NCBI GenBank assembly: GCA_025531455.1
Contig: JAMYHL010000052.1
Coordinates: 62,001-126,000 of the forward strand
Length of the DNA stretch: 64,000 nucleotides
Source: Apiotrichum sp. Y4204
Taxonomy: Eukaryota > Basidiomycota > Tremellomycetes > Trichosporonales > Trichosporonaceae
Direction of reading: 5' to 3'
Positions 48,801 through 61,975 of the stretch are shown here, one piece after another (within the stretch, counting starts at the first letter, position 1; each line of letters begins with the position of its first letter). The notes beneath the pieces were generated by a model that was not told the origin of the DNA, searched no databases, and worked only from the letters and a program-made list of their open reading frames with translations. The position numbers and the translations under genes are program-made.

Positions 48801-49676
48801 CTCGCGGCATCGTTCCAGCTCGAGGACAACGAGGAGGTCGACTACCACAAGACCCACGCCAAGCCGGATGGTCTCCTGGGCGGTCTGGTCAACCTGGTTG
48901 TGAATGACGAGTGAGTCTCAAGCTATCTTTCCTCCTTTGAGCTGCCCTTCTCTGACACCAGAAACAAATCGCGCTTCAACCGCCTCGCGGACGGCATAGG
49001 ATCTGCACTGGGCAAGCACGCCGAGTGGCGCAAGCCGTCGCTCTCCAAGGCCGACCCGAATGCACCTGTGCCGGTGGAGGTACGCGCGCGCGAGTCGCTC
49101 CTCACGCCCTCGCAGCAGCGCCTGCGGAGTGCGTCCACTACGTCGCAAGCCTCTATCAAGACGAGCGCGAGCGTCAGCACAGTGGGCACGTCTGCGTCAA
49201 TTTCCGACGCGCGCTCACCCGACGTCGAGCGCCGAATGCGCGAGGAGAGCGAGATGGTGCGTGCCGCCCAGGAGGCGGTCATGCACCGGCCCAACTTTGC
49301 AATCGACGCGATTGGCGACAGCGACGGCGAGGACGAGGGCGGCGAGGACGACGCGGGCGTCATGGCCGAGGTCGAGGCGTTCCTCAAGGCACACGGCGGC
49401 GCGGATGATGAGAATGCCGTCAAGGGCGAGCAGAAAAAAGCTGCCTTGGGTGAGTCTTGGTGTTGTAGGCGTGAGCGCGACTGCATCCACGACGCGTTCG
49501 CGTTTGTTGGTGCAGCAGGAATAACCGCTCCACGGCGTGATCCGCTGCGCCACATTTTCTTCGTTTCATTTGCATAATTACTGACTCCAGACCTCCTTAC
49601 GGCGGACACGATCGGCACGCCGACGACGCCGATCGCCCGGCGAGCAACGGGGTCGGGGAGCCTCGTCGACCTTTGA
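45848..49676 (+). CDS. GRAM-TBC-EF-hand Rab GTPase-activating protein (TBC1D8/9, Gyp2/Mdr1-like)
   Basis: Ten exons: 45848-46063, 46107-46222, 46297-46357, 46392-46466, 46729-47020, 47059-47151, 47190-48309, 48344-48910, 48962-49449, 49591-49676; 1037 aa. A GRAM-like region lies at ~60-160. The TBC domain (~255-500) starts at GLPSRLRGELWEVMSG and has both catalytic fingers: I312-E-K-D315-L-N-R318 (arginine finger) and Y351-C-Q353 (glutamine finger). It should therefore be an active Rab GAP. A canonical EF-hand loop DKDGDGYLTKDE lies at 700-711, preceded by a weaker pair-mate (WDSQKVGTLSLQDV). The C-terminal ~200 residues are acidic and disordered, ending TPIARRATGSGSLVDL. This order matches TBC1D8/TBC1D9 and fungal Gyp2/Mdr1. 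Two introns are only 34 nt. Confidence 0.94.
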
Positions 49677-50739
49677 GCTGTCTATCTCGGCGTGGGATGC
49701 ATGTATGGTGATAGAGTGCGAGGGATGAACAGGGGGATGTAGAGTCTGGGCCCGACTGTGATGATCAAAACGGGGTGCACAAGAGGTATTGGCGGGGTAT
49801 GGCCTCTGTCTCACTTTAAACCTGGAATCATGTAGTACTGTGTACTGTGTGCTGCGTGGCGGGCCGAACGCCACATTTGGGGGTTGGGGGCCACAATGCC
49901 ATGAGGCCATAAGGGTCAGTCAGGCTGGCGTCGCAGCTGTTACAGCACGCGCCGGCGCGCAGCGAGGCGCAATCTCAGGAATCAGGAATGATAATTTACA
50001 GTCACTTGTCAAGCATGCTTGTCAGCCCCCTGGTGCGATGGAGGGGCCGTGGGGAGAGGGGACGCGACTTGCGACATGAGCTTATTAGAGGGGGGCCGGG
50101 GGTACTGAATTGGTCCATTTTAGCCTTTCTAGCCATCCTTGCAGGCTGCGTATATGCCAAGCACAGATGCACAGTCGGGGAGGTGGAGTCATGCCTCCTG
50201 TCCTCTTAGAGCTTGAGAAAGGAGGATCGAAGATGGGGGCTGGACGATCAGATATCAGAGAGATTCCATGGAGATCAATCATGTATGTCCAGCCGTCTGC
50301 ATGACTTTGGATGGATCTATCGCGTCGAGAAGAGATCTAAGATCCAAGATATCAAGAGCTGTGAGATGATGAAGAGTAATAATGCCCATGCCCATCTCAA
50401 CGAACCCCTCCCCCCATATTCAGTCCAGGCCATCCAGCTCATCATCCCTGTGATTTGATCATCGAGGATATCCAGTACCCCGGAAACCCATTTCCCTACA
50501 AGCGACGCGCCGCGTACTCCACAACCCTGTATATATATATATACACACACACATCTACCCTGTGTGTGGGGTGTTTCGTCTCCAGACACCAGGGACCGGG
50601 CCGCAGGAGGAAAAGAGGAGCAGCGAGCATATTGCATCCAACAGCGGCGAGAGAAAAGGGGGGCACGACTGCGACGCGAAGCGACAAAGTGAATCAAGCG
50701 AACACGAACAAGCCATAAGGAAAGAGAGACCTTTTGGTC
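49677..50739. other. intergenic region upstream of the membrane-protein gene
   Basis: About 1.1 kb with no gene. A (TA)n(CA)n tract lies at 50530-50552. It carries the TBC gene 3' UTR and the distal promoter of the next gene. Confidence 0.45.
50530..50552. repeat. (TA)n(CA)n microsatellite
   Basis: A TATATATATATATA tract passes directly into CACACACAC in non-coding DNA. Confidence 0.85.
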
Positions 50740-52114
50740 TCTCATCTCATTCCTCAGCCTCTCACTCTTGTCTCGTACTGTCTTTTCTTGTCGCTCATTT
50801 ATCATCCATTCCCATCTTCATCGCAATCTCATCTCAATCTCCTGACAGCCGGTCTGTCTTTTCATTTCTCGATCTCCGTTTCCAGAAAAAGCATTTAGAG
50901 TTTCAACCCCGCCGTTCACCACCAGCACCTCCCGTTCCAGCTTCCCGCACTCTAGCATTCTGCATCGTCGCGCAGCGCGTGGCCTCTCGGCATATCTGCA
51001 TTTTCTGGCGCTCTACGCTTAGCCCGCTTGGCGAACTGTTACCCCGCCCCCCGCTGTATAGCTGTATACAGGAGCAGTACGGCGTCTCATCTCAGCCCGC
51101 CTACTGCTTTCGCCTACCTGCAACGCTCCAATCTGCAACATACCCCCGACCCCTTCTGTCCCCTCTCGGCCCCTGTCTCTCTCGGCATCCCGGCCATCCG
51201 CATCATACCTCCACCGTCGCAGCACGCGCACCAGTGCTGTGTTTAACACCTCGGTGGACTCTACAGTACCTGTGCGGTTACGCCCTTGTTGTTGTTGCGT
51301 GGGCCGTGGCGTTGGATAGCGCGGTAATTGCTGTATTTCGCGAGCACCGCCTTGGCTGCCCATTTCGTGTGCACTTGTGACCTTGTCCGGTACAATCCGC
51401 GGCATTCCAGGAAGAAGCTCTACGATCTCTACGCATTCTGCGACATCCTGTGCGCTTTTGAGGCGGTACTCTAAAAGCGATTCTAGCAGACTAGCGCGGG
51501 GAGTACTGCTTTCTGCTCCGTCTCATTGTCATCACAGCCATCGTGCATCGTGGTCATTCGTGGCCATTCGTGTTTCCCAGGCAGCCGGTTCTGCACCAGG
51601 AATACACACACAGAGTACACAAGAATCACAGTTCTTCATCTCCACCCAACAAGCACAAGCTCCTACACCTTTCAGCCCTTTGGAACGCAGCAGCACAACC
51701 GACGACACAAGTCGACAACAAGGAACTCGAGGCGTAAACCCTATTCCCTCACTGTTCCTCCTACTCTCTTCATCCCCTCCTCTTCCCGTCGCTCTCGTCG
51801 GCTCGCGGGTAGCCTTCTATTTGCGCTCGCCCCCCTCGCCCCTTGCTCCCTCCCCCGTTGCTCAATTTGGCCACCGTTCCCTCGAAACGACCACACTCCT
51901 CCATCCCTCGCTCTCCCATTGTTTCATCAACGCTTTCTCAACATAGGCCGCTCCCCATCATACACTCTCCACGTCGTTTGACGTTCCCATTTCCGGCCCA
52001 CTCGCGCCCACGCCGTACACTGGCGACACGGGAACTCGATCACCACTGACGCCGACAAGAAGGAAGAAAGCACTTCGTCGATACCCACTCTTCCCCTCCG
52101 CGCACCTCCTCACC
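50740..52114 (+). promoter_or_regulatory. pyrimidine-rich long leader of the membrane-protein gene
   Basis: Roughly 1.4 kb before the ATG at 52115 is C+T rich on the coding strand. Several open but random frames (272 codons at 50562-51380, 189 codons at 51377-51946) are side effects of the composition. It resembles the leader of the GATA-factor gene. Introns within it cannot be excluded. Confidence 0.45.
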
Positions 52115-54154
52115 ATGAAGCTGTCGATGGCACTACCGCTCTTGGCGGCGCCGCTGCTCGCCACGGCCCAGACGCTTGTCACGCCGCCAGCACCAACACA
52201 AAACAATCCCACCCCGGCGCCGAACCCGTCGCCGAATCCGCCGCCAGCGAACTCACCCTCCCCCTCCCCCTCCCCCACGCCCACATCATCCGCCGCCGGC
52301 ACCCCTATCTTCACCTTCTTTCCGATCAGCACAATGACCGCATGCCAGCAGACGCGCGTGCAGTGGAAACTCGCAAATGTCAACCCAGCTGACTATGTCG
52401 TTGACATCTACGCCTACAATATTAACGTGGATCAAAGTGTTCCGCCCCCGCCTCCGCCGCCACCGACGTCAACTGCTGCGCAGCCAGCATCGACATCGGC
52501 AAAGCCTCCATCCGAGCCTGACACGGCGCCCAAGAACCCATCGACACCGCCACAGCCGCCGCCGCTGTCAGCCCCGCCAGCGCCCAGTGGAACCCTGGGT
52601 GGCGGCGCGCGGCCGGCCCGGCGCGCTCTTGCACCGCACCACGCGTGGAATCTTGTCGCCCGTGCGCAGCCACTCAACGTTACCGTTGTGTCAGGTTGGG
52701 ATGCGAGCGTGGGCTACAACTGGATTCCGAACGTGCCGCGTGGCCGCTACCAGCTAATCGCGCTCGTCCACAACGCGGAAAACACTGCCGGAGTGTCAGA
52801 GGTCTTTACCGTCGAGGAGGGGTCGGACACGTCGTGTATCGATGGTGCCTCGGACAAGCCTTCGTCTACAAGCACAGATACCAACAGCAAAGCTCCCAAA
52901 TCTGCTACATCCGCAGCCCCCGAGGCGAGCACCACGAAGGCGGGTTCCGCTGGACAAAGCAATGCTTCCAAGTCTTCTGGCGTCTCGGGCGGTGCGATCG
53001 CCGGAATCGTCATTGGCGTTCTTGCGGCGGTCGCTATCCTCGCCCTGCTGCTCTTCTGCTGCAAGCGCCGCAAGCAGCAGAATGCCTCTGCGCACCGCAA
53101 GGACATTATCGGCTCGCCCTCCGACTTCCGCAAGGCCCGCCGCAGCGGCCGCCTGAGCAAGTTTGGCTTCCCGCTCGCAGGTCGTGCACTTAACAGCACG
53201 ACGACGAGTGAGGCCGGTCATTCGAACGGCCACTCATACGGCCACTCGACGAATCCTTCTGGCTCCAACTGGGATGCTGAGAAGGCGCTTCCCATCGCAC
53301 CTGCGAAGGCCAGAGTCGCCGATCCCACCGCCTCCGGATACCCGCCCAGGAGTCAGAGCGCAATGTCGCGCGAGAGCGAGAATCCCTTCGAGACGGCCCC
53401 CTCGACTCCGATTGACGAGAAGACTCCCCAGGGATTGGATGCTGCCGCTCTCACTGCCGCCACCGCTGCTGCTGCGCGCACGATCACTCCCCCAGGCCGC
53501 GCTGCCACCGGTGCCAACCCCCGCTTCCCTCCGCCTCACCACCCGAGGTCCCTCCCGCAGAGCGCCGCTGCCACTGACCGCGACTCGTCGTCCCTGCACG
53601 CAGACTCCGATCTCGCCTACCGCCAGGGCCCCGATGTTGGTCCCCGCCCACAGGCTTCTATCCCTGGTACACCGGCGACTCCAGGCCCCATGTACCAGGC
53701 CGACACTCCCACGCATTTGATGGCTGCCTACGCACCAGGCCACAAGTCTGAGCGGAGCACAAGCAGTGCACTGGACGGAATGCTTGTTGACGCACCGGCT
53801 GTTCCCAACGCGACGCCTCAGCGTCTCCCGCCGGTAAGCTCGCTCGAGCAGAACTCGTCCAACCTCCCCCCGTCGTCGTTCAACGCCGTCCCCACGACCG
53901 CCACGCCCAGCTCTCCAAAGGGTCCTGAGCGCAAGACGTCGCTGCGCCGCAAACCTGTGCCCAAGCTTCTCGATGGGGAGGACGCCGCCGCCGCCAAGGA
54001 CCCCTCTCCATCACACAGCAGCCACGGCAGCCTGAGCAGCTCGAACAACCACGCACGGGGCGACCAGTTTGGCCTCGCGCTCGACACTGCAGACTTTAAC
54101 CGCGGCCTCAACTTCCAGCTCATCCCCGACCCCCCGCTCCCGCAGAACGATTAA
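52115..54154 (+). CDS. Type I single-pass membrane protein, possibly Kre9/Knh-like ectodomain
   Basis: Intronless, 679 aa. Residues 1-18 (MKLSMALPLLAAPLLATA, cut before QT) form a signal peptide. The ectodomain has a Pro-rich spacer, then TPIFTFFPISTMTACQQTRVQWKL...YVVDIYAYNI, a Pro-rich insert at ~109-175, and NVTVVSG...GYNWIPNVPRGRYQLIAL...SEVFTV. The two halves together resemble an Ig-like Kre9/Knh-type fold, which is inference. A Ser/Thr-rich stalk leads to one TM helix at ~295-317 (IAGIVIGVLAAVAILALLLF) followed by CCKRRK, a stop-transfer signal that places the rest in the cytosol. The ~360-residue cytosolic tail is disordered with many SP/TP sites. The layout suits a cell-surface sensor or wall-linked protein. 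It lies downstream of the TBC gene and upstream of the PDC gene, all on the plus strand. Confidence 0.82.
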   Translation: MKLSMALPLLAAPLLATAQTLVTPPAPTQNNPTPAPNPSPNPPPANSPSPSPSPTPTSSAAGTPIFTFFPISTMTACQQTRVQWKLANVNPADYVVDIYAYNINVDQSVPPPPPPPPTSTAAQPASTSAKPPSEPDTAPKNPSTPPQPPPLSAPPAPSGTLGGGARPARRALAPHHAWNLVARAQPLNVTVVSGWDASVGYNWIPNVPRGRYQLIALVHNAENTAGVSEVFTVEEGSDTSCIDGASDKPSSTSTDTNSKAPKSATSAAPEASTTKAGSAGQSNASKSSGVSGGAIAGIVIGVLAAVAILALLLFCCKRRKQQNASAHRKDIIGSPSDFRKARRSGRLSKFGFPLAGRALNSTTTSEAGHSNGHSYGHSTNPSGSNWDAEKALPIAPAKARVADPTASGYPPRSQSAMSRESENPFETAPSTPIDEKTPQGLDAAALTAATAAAARTITPPGRAATGANPRFPPPHHPRSLPQSAAATDRDSSSLHADSDLAYRQGPDVGPRPQASIPGTPATPGPMYQADTPTHLMAAYAPGHKSERSTSSALDGMLVDAPAVPNATPQRLPPVSSLEQNSSNLPPSSFNAVPTTATPSSPKGPERKTSLRRKPVPKLLDGEDAAAAKDPSPSHSSHGSLSSSNNHARGDQFGLALDTADFNRGLNFQLIPDPPLPQND

Positions 54155-57608
<3,454 letters not shown>

Positions 57609-58373
57609 GAAGGATGGAGATATTATGAGCGAGAGTAGATGTAGTGAAGAAAAAGCTTTTTATTCAGTGATTAGTTCAAAGATGAATGGATAAATCATGA
57701 CGAAGGCGATAAGCAGTTTTGAGTCAGTCGGGTGAATCGGATCATATGAAGAATGGACCAGAGACAACATGTCTCGATCCTGAAGATGACATGAGTCTGA
57801 AGTGAGCTCATGCCATCCCGCCATAGACAAAGAGACCCGATTTGATGAGCACCCAGCTAAATCATCACTCACATTTCGTGCCCATGTTTCTGTGCTCTAA
57901 TCAAGAGGGACGCTGAACGGAATCCCGAGTGAAGGGCGAAGGCGGCTCAAGGAGTAAGAGAGCCGGCGCTTCGGTTCAGAATCAGCTTAAAAATCATTAT
58001 CAGCTAAGAACACGATAACACCCACGCACGACACTTGAAGAACACAACGTCACGGTGGGAGATATGACTACGGTCTAGACCAGCTTGAAAGCTGCAGGTC
58101 TATGAGAACGTTGCGCAAAGCTGCTTTGACGATTGCCTCACCTCTCGAGTCCTGCACACTTGCTAATTTGGGCCAGCCGCACACTCTCTCTCTGTCACAC
58201 GCACCTACGCACATACACACTCACATACACTCACACGCCCGACGAGACGTTTCCTACGCGACTATTGGACCTCTTCAGCACGGTGAAGAGGAACTGACGG
58301 ATGCCAAGAACGACTGGCTCTACAGTATCTCCGAAGAGATCCCGGGCGACTCAAAAAATTGACCGACATCCAT
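57609..58373. other. intergenic region, no gene recognised
   Basis: 765 nt with the PDC 3' UTR and the upstream flank of the tRNA gene. It is more A+T-rich than the coding DNA. No ORF of note. Confidence 0.5.
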
Positions 58374-58459
58374 GTGGCGGTAGCTCAGTGGTAGAGTAGC
58401 AGATTGCAATTATCGCAATCGTTATCTGTTGGTCCCCAGTTCGAACCTGGGTCGTCACT
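58374..58459 (+). tRNA. tRNA-Cys(GCA) with a 14-nt intron
   Basis: The acceptor GTGGCGG pairs with TCGTCAC (two G-U pairs). The D arm is GCTC/GAGT with loop AGTGGTA, the anticodon stem GCAGA/TCTGT, and the T arm CCCAG-TTCGAAC-CTGGG. The discriminator is T at 58459. Anticodon GCA is at 58406-58408. A 14-nt intron (58410-58423) follows position 37; without it the tRNA is 72 nt. The anticodon arm and variable region closely match yeast tRNA-Cys (CAGATTGCAA...TCTGTTGGTC). A T5 tract at 58464-58468 serves as Pol III terminator. Confidence 0.95.
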
Positions 58460-59069
58460 CGATATTTTTGTTTTTGTGTGCCACGACCCAGGGAGCACAG
58501 AGGCGCCGACGCCGGAACGCCCATGCAAGGCGAAGTGAAGGAGCATCTATGACACGCCCACAAGGGTAATAACACCCCGAACGCTGTAGACGTCCTCGCG
58601 GCGCAGGTCGTCTTGGGGACACTAGTAACTCAGGCTCTGTGTTGTAAATCCGAGCGTACGACATCTCCAGGGCCCGAAACTGCGAAGCTAAAACGCAACC
58701 GCTATGCAAGTCCTCGCGGAAGCTCATCCCGAAGCTCGTCGTGCCCGGGGTGGCGCAACTTCCGACGGAAGCAGCGTTCTGGAAAGGGGCGGGGAACGGA
58801 TACTCGCGAGCTTTCGCCGTCGCTTGTTCCTTTCCCTTGAGTCTTTCACGCAGGTGCTGCGAGAGTAGGAAATGAAGCAAGCGGCAGGCACCCGCGAGAC
58901 GGTGATCTTGGGTGATCGGATGCTGTGTCGAGGGTCGGAGACGGGGATCGTTAATCGCGTCTGGACGACCCACTTCGTTGGGCAACAGCGGGTTCCCTCT
59001 GAATAGATATATTAGGTCAAGAGATATCCGGAAGAGGAAGACAGACTCCCTAGGACCCGACTTCGCGCA
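58460..59069. other. intergenic region between tRNA-Cys and the 319-aa protein gene
   Basis: About 600 nt, with the tRNA terminator at its left end and the promoter of the next gene at its right end. A 227-codon minus-strand ORF (58455-59138) crosses it but overlaps the start of the next gene and has random composition. Confidence 0.45.
58464..58468 (+). terminator. Pol III oligo-T terminator of tRNA-Cys
   Basis: TTTTT five nucleotides after the tRNA 3' end, with a second T5 run shortly after. Confidence 0.8.
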
Positions 59070-60029
59070 ATGACTATCGAATCTTTCGAGATCAAGCCGC
59101 GCAACAGCCAGCCGGACGAGGGCGACGCCGCGGGACACGGGGACTTGGACGAGGCGGTGGAGTCGGAAACCGGCAGCGATTCACAGTGGGAGACGGAGGA
59201 CGAGGATGAAGATACAGACGACGTATCCCAAATAGACGTCCCTTGGGGGCCAGGCCGACAGGTTATGGTAGAAGAGCGGCCGCTCGAGTTTCTCCAGCCG
59301 TATATCAACCGCGGGATACTTCTGTCGCTCCTTACGCAGGACGTGCTGCGCGAAGCGACGGATGCGCTGGGCGAGTACACGTATAGCTCGACGCTGAGCA
59401 AGCATGATTTTCGCTTCGTGCCGCCCGCGGGGTCCGAGCTCGCGCCGCTCGTCTTCCGCTGCCACCTCGTCGCGTCCGTCGCTCCCGGGCCGCATTCCGT
59501 TTTGTGGGGCCACGCCTCGGTCCTCCCCCACTGCGAGGACGAGCCGAACCAGCGCATGCTTGCGGTCGCGCGGCGGGACACTGTCCCCGAATTGCTCGAG
59601 GAGGACACCGGGTTTGACGAATACTTCTCCGATCCCGAATCCATCACCAGAGTCATCGCGCCCCGCGTCGCTATTGCCATTGTCGGCATGACCGACATGT
59701 CGCGATACTATTCCATGCCGGCTGGTCCCGCCGGCCAGCGCATGATACTCCTCCTCGACGACGTGAACCACCACCTGCCGCCGCTTACACTTACGAATGC
59801 GCTTGAGCGTCTTCCGCGGATCATGGGCGAGCATTCTACGGGAATTGTGAGTCTCCGCGCGGCGGTTCTCGGTCTCGCAGAGGCGAGGGGATGGAGCATT
59901 GTTGACGAGGGAAAACGGATCGTGGTCGAGGACGAGGGCGCCAGGGCCGCGTTCATGATCGATGGGGGCGAGAACGAGGATGGGGGCATGTCGCGCTCTT
60001 TCCACTTTGAGGCCGCGTACAAGGATTGA
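59070..60029 (+). CDS. 319-aa intronless protein resembling DUF6882
   Basis: A single exon from the ATG at 59070. Residues 1-60 are very acidic and likely disordered (DEDEDTDDVSQ). Residues ~75-305 look globular: FRCHLVASVAPGPHSVLWGHAS, LLEEDTGFDEYF, APRVAIAIVGMTDMSRYYSMP, GQRMILLLDD, LERLPRIMGEH and LRAAVLGLAEARGW. The order of these segments recalls the mostly bacterial DUF6882 family (a Trp-rich strand, AAxAxxxxGxxxxYxxP, then FLLLDDP). This is from memory and unverified. Function is unknown. Unlike most neighbours it has no intron, which would suit transfer from bacteria, or simply a short gene. Codon-third-position GC is high like its neighbours. It is convergent with the MFS gene. Confidence 0.75.
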   Translation: MTIESFEIKPRNSQPDEGDAAGHGDLDEAVESETGSDSQWETEDEDEDTDDVSQIDVPWGPGRQVMVEERPLEFLQPYINRGILLSLLTQDVLREATDALGEYTYSSTLSKHDFRFVPPAGSELAPLVFRCHLVASVAPGPHSVLWGHASVLPHCEDEPNQRMLAVARRDTVPELLEEDTGFDEYFSDPESITRVIAPRVAIAIVGMTDMSRYYSMPAGPAGQRMILLLDDVNHHLPPLTLTNALERLPRIMGEHSTGIVSLRAAVLGLAEARGWSIVDEGKRIVVEDEGARAAFMIDGGENEDGGMSRSFHFEAAYKD

Positions 60030-60424
60030 GATGCGCAATTAATATGGATAAATTAAGTAGAGAAACATGATGGCAGAGCATGGCTATCGTCGCTGATGGG
60101 CCCCGAGTTCTTATCGTTATCAGTGGCGATTACCCGTCGAGTGATCATCGGTGTGTATGGATCCACATTAGCGCAGATCCTGGGTTACATCCCTTTTCCA
60201 CACGATAAGCGCTGCTTATAAGGACCTTGAGTGCACTTCTCTTAAACACTGCTCTTGAGAGCTTCTCTTGACCACCTCTTGATTCAGACTGTTACACATG
60301 CATTGCAGATAGGTGGCAATTATCACCGGAGACACTGTTGAAGAAACCTGTTATAAATACCTGTTGAAGAAAACCCTTGTAATCTAATATCTACGGCCCC
60401 TCTCTACTTCCCATTATTATACAA
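60030..60424. other. intergenic 3'/3' region, A+T-rich
   Basis: 395 nt between convergent stop codons, clearly A+T-richer than its flanks. It holds the 3' UTRs. No RNA gene was recognised. Confidence 0.5.
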
Positions 60425-61975
60425 CTATGTCCAGAGATAGGTCATGATAGTGGCGGGCCCGGGCTCCTTGCCCTCCTGCCTGAGCTGGCGGCGCTGCTCC
60501 CACCGGAGACCGACAGCGGTAGCGACGAACAGCACGGCTGTGACGCACATCGAGCCGAGGTAGAACTTTGCGCCGACGTTCCAGTTCGGCGCCTCCTTGG
60601 TCGGATATGCCCAGAGGGGAATAAACGCGACGTTGAGATATGAGATTGTTGTGCCCGTTGCGAAGAGGACGGCGCGAACCTCGGGGAGGTGGTTGAGGAA
60701 ATCGGCAGCCCATGATGCGACGATGAGGTACGCAGGCAGACCGGCATAGTTGAGCAGCCAGCCTGCCATGTATGCCTTTTCGTTCTTTGGGCGAATGATG
60801 AGAATGATTTGCGAGGTGATGTTGATGATGGTGTGGAGCATGAGGGACGGGAGGCGAGCGCCGAACCAGTCGCTGAGGCTGCAGAGGACGATAATGGCGA
60901 GCGCGCAGACACCCTGGCCCGCCATGGGGATGTGGTTGAGCTGCGCAATGCTGTACTTTTTGGAACCGTCGGGGTTGGTGAGCGACTTGAGCCAGAGGTT
61001 GAAAAAGGTGGACGGAACGTTGTTGTAGCCGTACGCCCAGCAGAGGGCGATGGCCCACAGCTGCCAGTACTTGAAGGCATTGAAGAAGCTCTTAACGGTG
61101 AGCGGGCGCTGGGGCTCGCGCTTGACGCGGGCAACGCGACGGCGGGCAATGGCATAGTCCTCGTCAGTGAGATACCACCGTGCGAGAGGATTGGGCTTAT
61201 CGGGCATGCCGGGTTGGCAGAAGAGGGCGATAATGGCGATCGCAATGGTGCAGACACCGTTAACGATGAAACCCCAGCGCCAGCCGCTGCGGCCGAGGGC
61301 GCCGTCGAGGTTGGTCGAAAGAGCAGCCTGCATGACGCCCGAGACGATGCCGCCGATAGGCATCGCAAGATTGAAGACGGCCATGCGCGTCGCAACCTCG
61401 CTCGGGAGGTACCACTGGGAGATGACGGTAGTGTTTCCGGGCCATGCGCTGCCCTCGAAGAAACCGACGAGGAAGCGAAGACCGTACACTGTGTTGGAGT
61501 TCTGTACGAGCGAGAGGAAGCAGGTGATCACGCCCCAGATCAACTCGCAGGTCGGAAGCCACCAGTGGGGACCAATGTGGGACACGATAATCGCCGAAGG
61601 GAAAAGGGAGATGATGTAGCCGACGCTGTCTGTCAGTATGACGCTAAAGCATGAGTATGCTCACTTGAACATGGTGGTGTAGAAGTTGTACTCGTTGCCC
61701 TTGACGTTGATCTCCTCCTTCATACCGGAGACATAGGCGTTCTGGATGTTGTACTGGTCGACGACCTTGAAGATGAAGGCGATCATGGCGACGAAGCAGT
61801 AGATGATATCCAGCTTCCAGCGCATGATGCGCTCGCGGCGCTGCTCAGCGGGGGTAAGCTCGTCAAACGAAGCGGCCTCAGACTCGACGATCGAGCCCTC
61901 CTTGCGGAGGATCGAGCCATTGTCCGGCGTGTGGACGGCCGTTGCGTAGCCGTCAGCGAACTTTTCGTCGCTCAT
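60425..61975 (-). CDS. MFS permease, anion:cation symporter family (Dal5/Fen2-like)
   Basis: Exons (minus strand): 61975-61665 and 61625-60425 with a 39-nt intron; 503 aa. It has a ~50-residue cytosolic N-terminus and then about 12 hydrophobic segments. Family marks: LDIIYCFVAMIAFIFKVVDQYNIQ in TM1, GYIISLFPSAII, the FLVGFFEGSAWPGN segment after TM4 and the central charged loop DEDYAIARRRVARVKREPQRPLT. This subfamily (Dal5, Fen2/Liz1, Vht1, Tna1) imports allantoate, pantothenate, biotin or nicotinate with protons at the plasma membrane. Substrate cannot be told from the sequence; the N-terminal form is closest to Fen2-type proteins in my memory. TTTTAAAG at 62037-62044 is a possible TATA element ~65 nt upstream. 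Confidence 0.9.

Noticed and set aside
49068..49577. TBC-gene exon running through to 49577
   Set aside because: The ORF continues past a GTGAGT donor at 49450. Splicing to CTGACTCCAG at 49590 gives an in-frame end, and the read-through residues look random.
59181..60038. 285-codon minus-strand ORF
   Set aside because: Antisense shadow of the 319-aa gene; its composition is Arg/His-rich and irregular.
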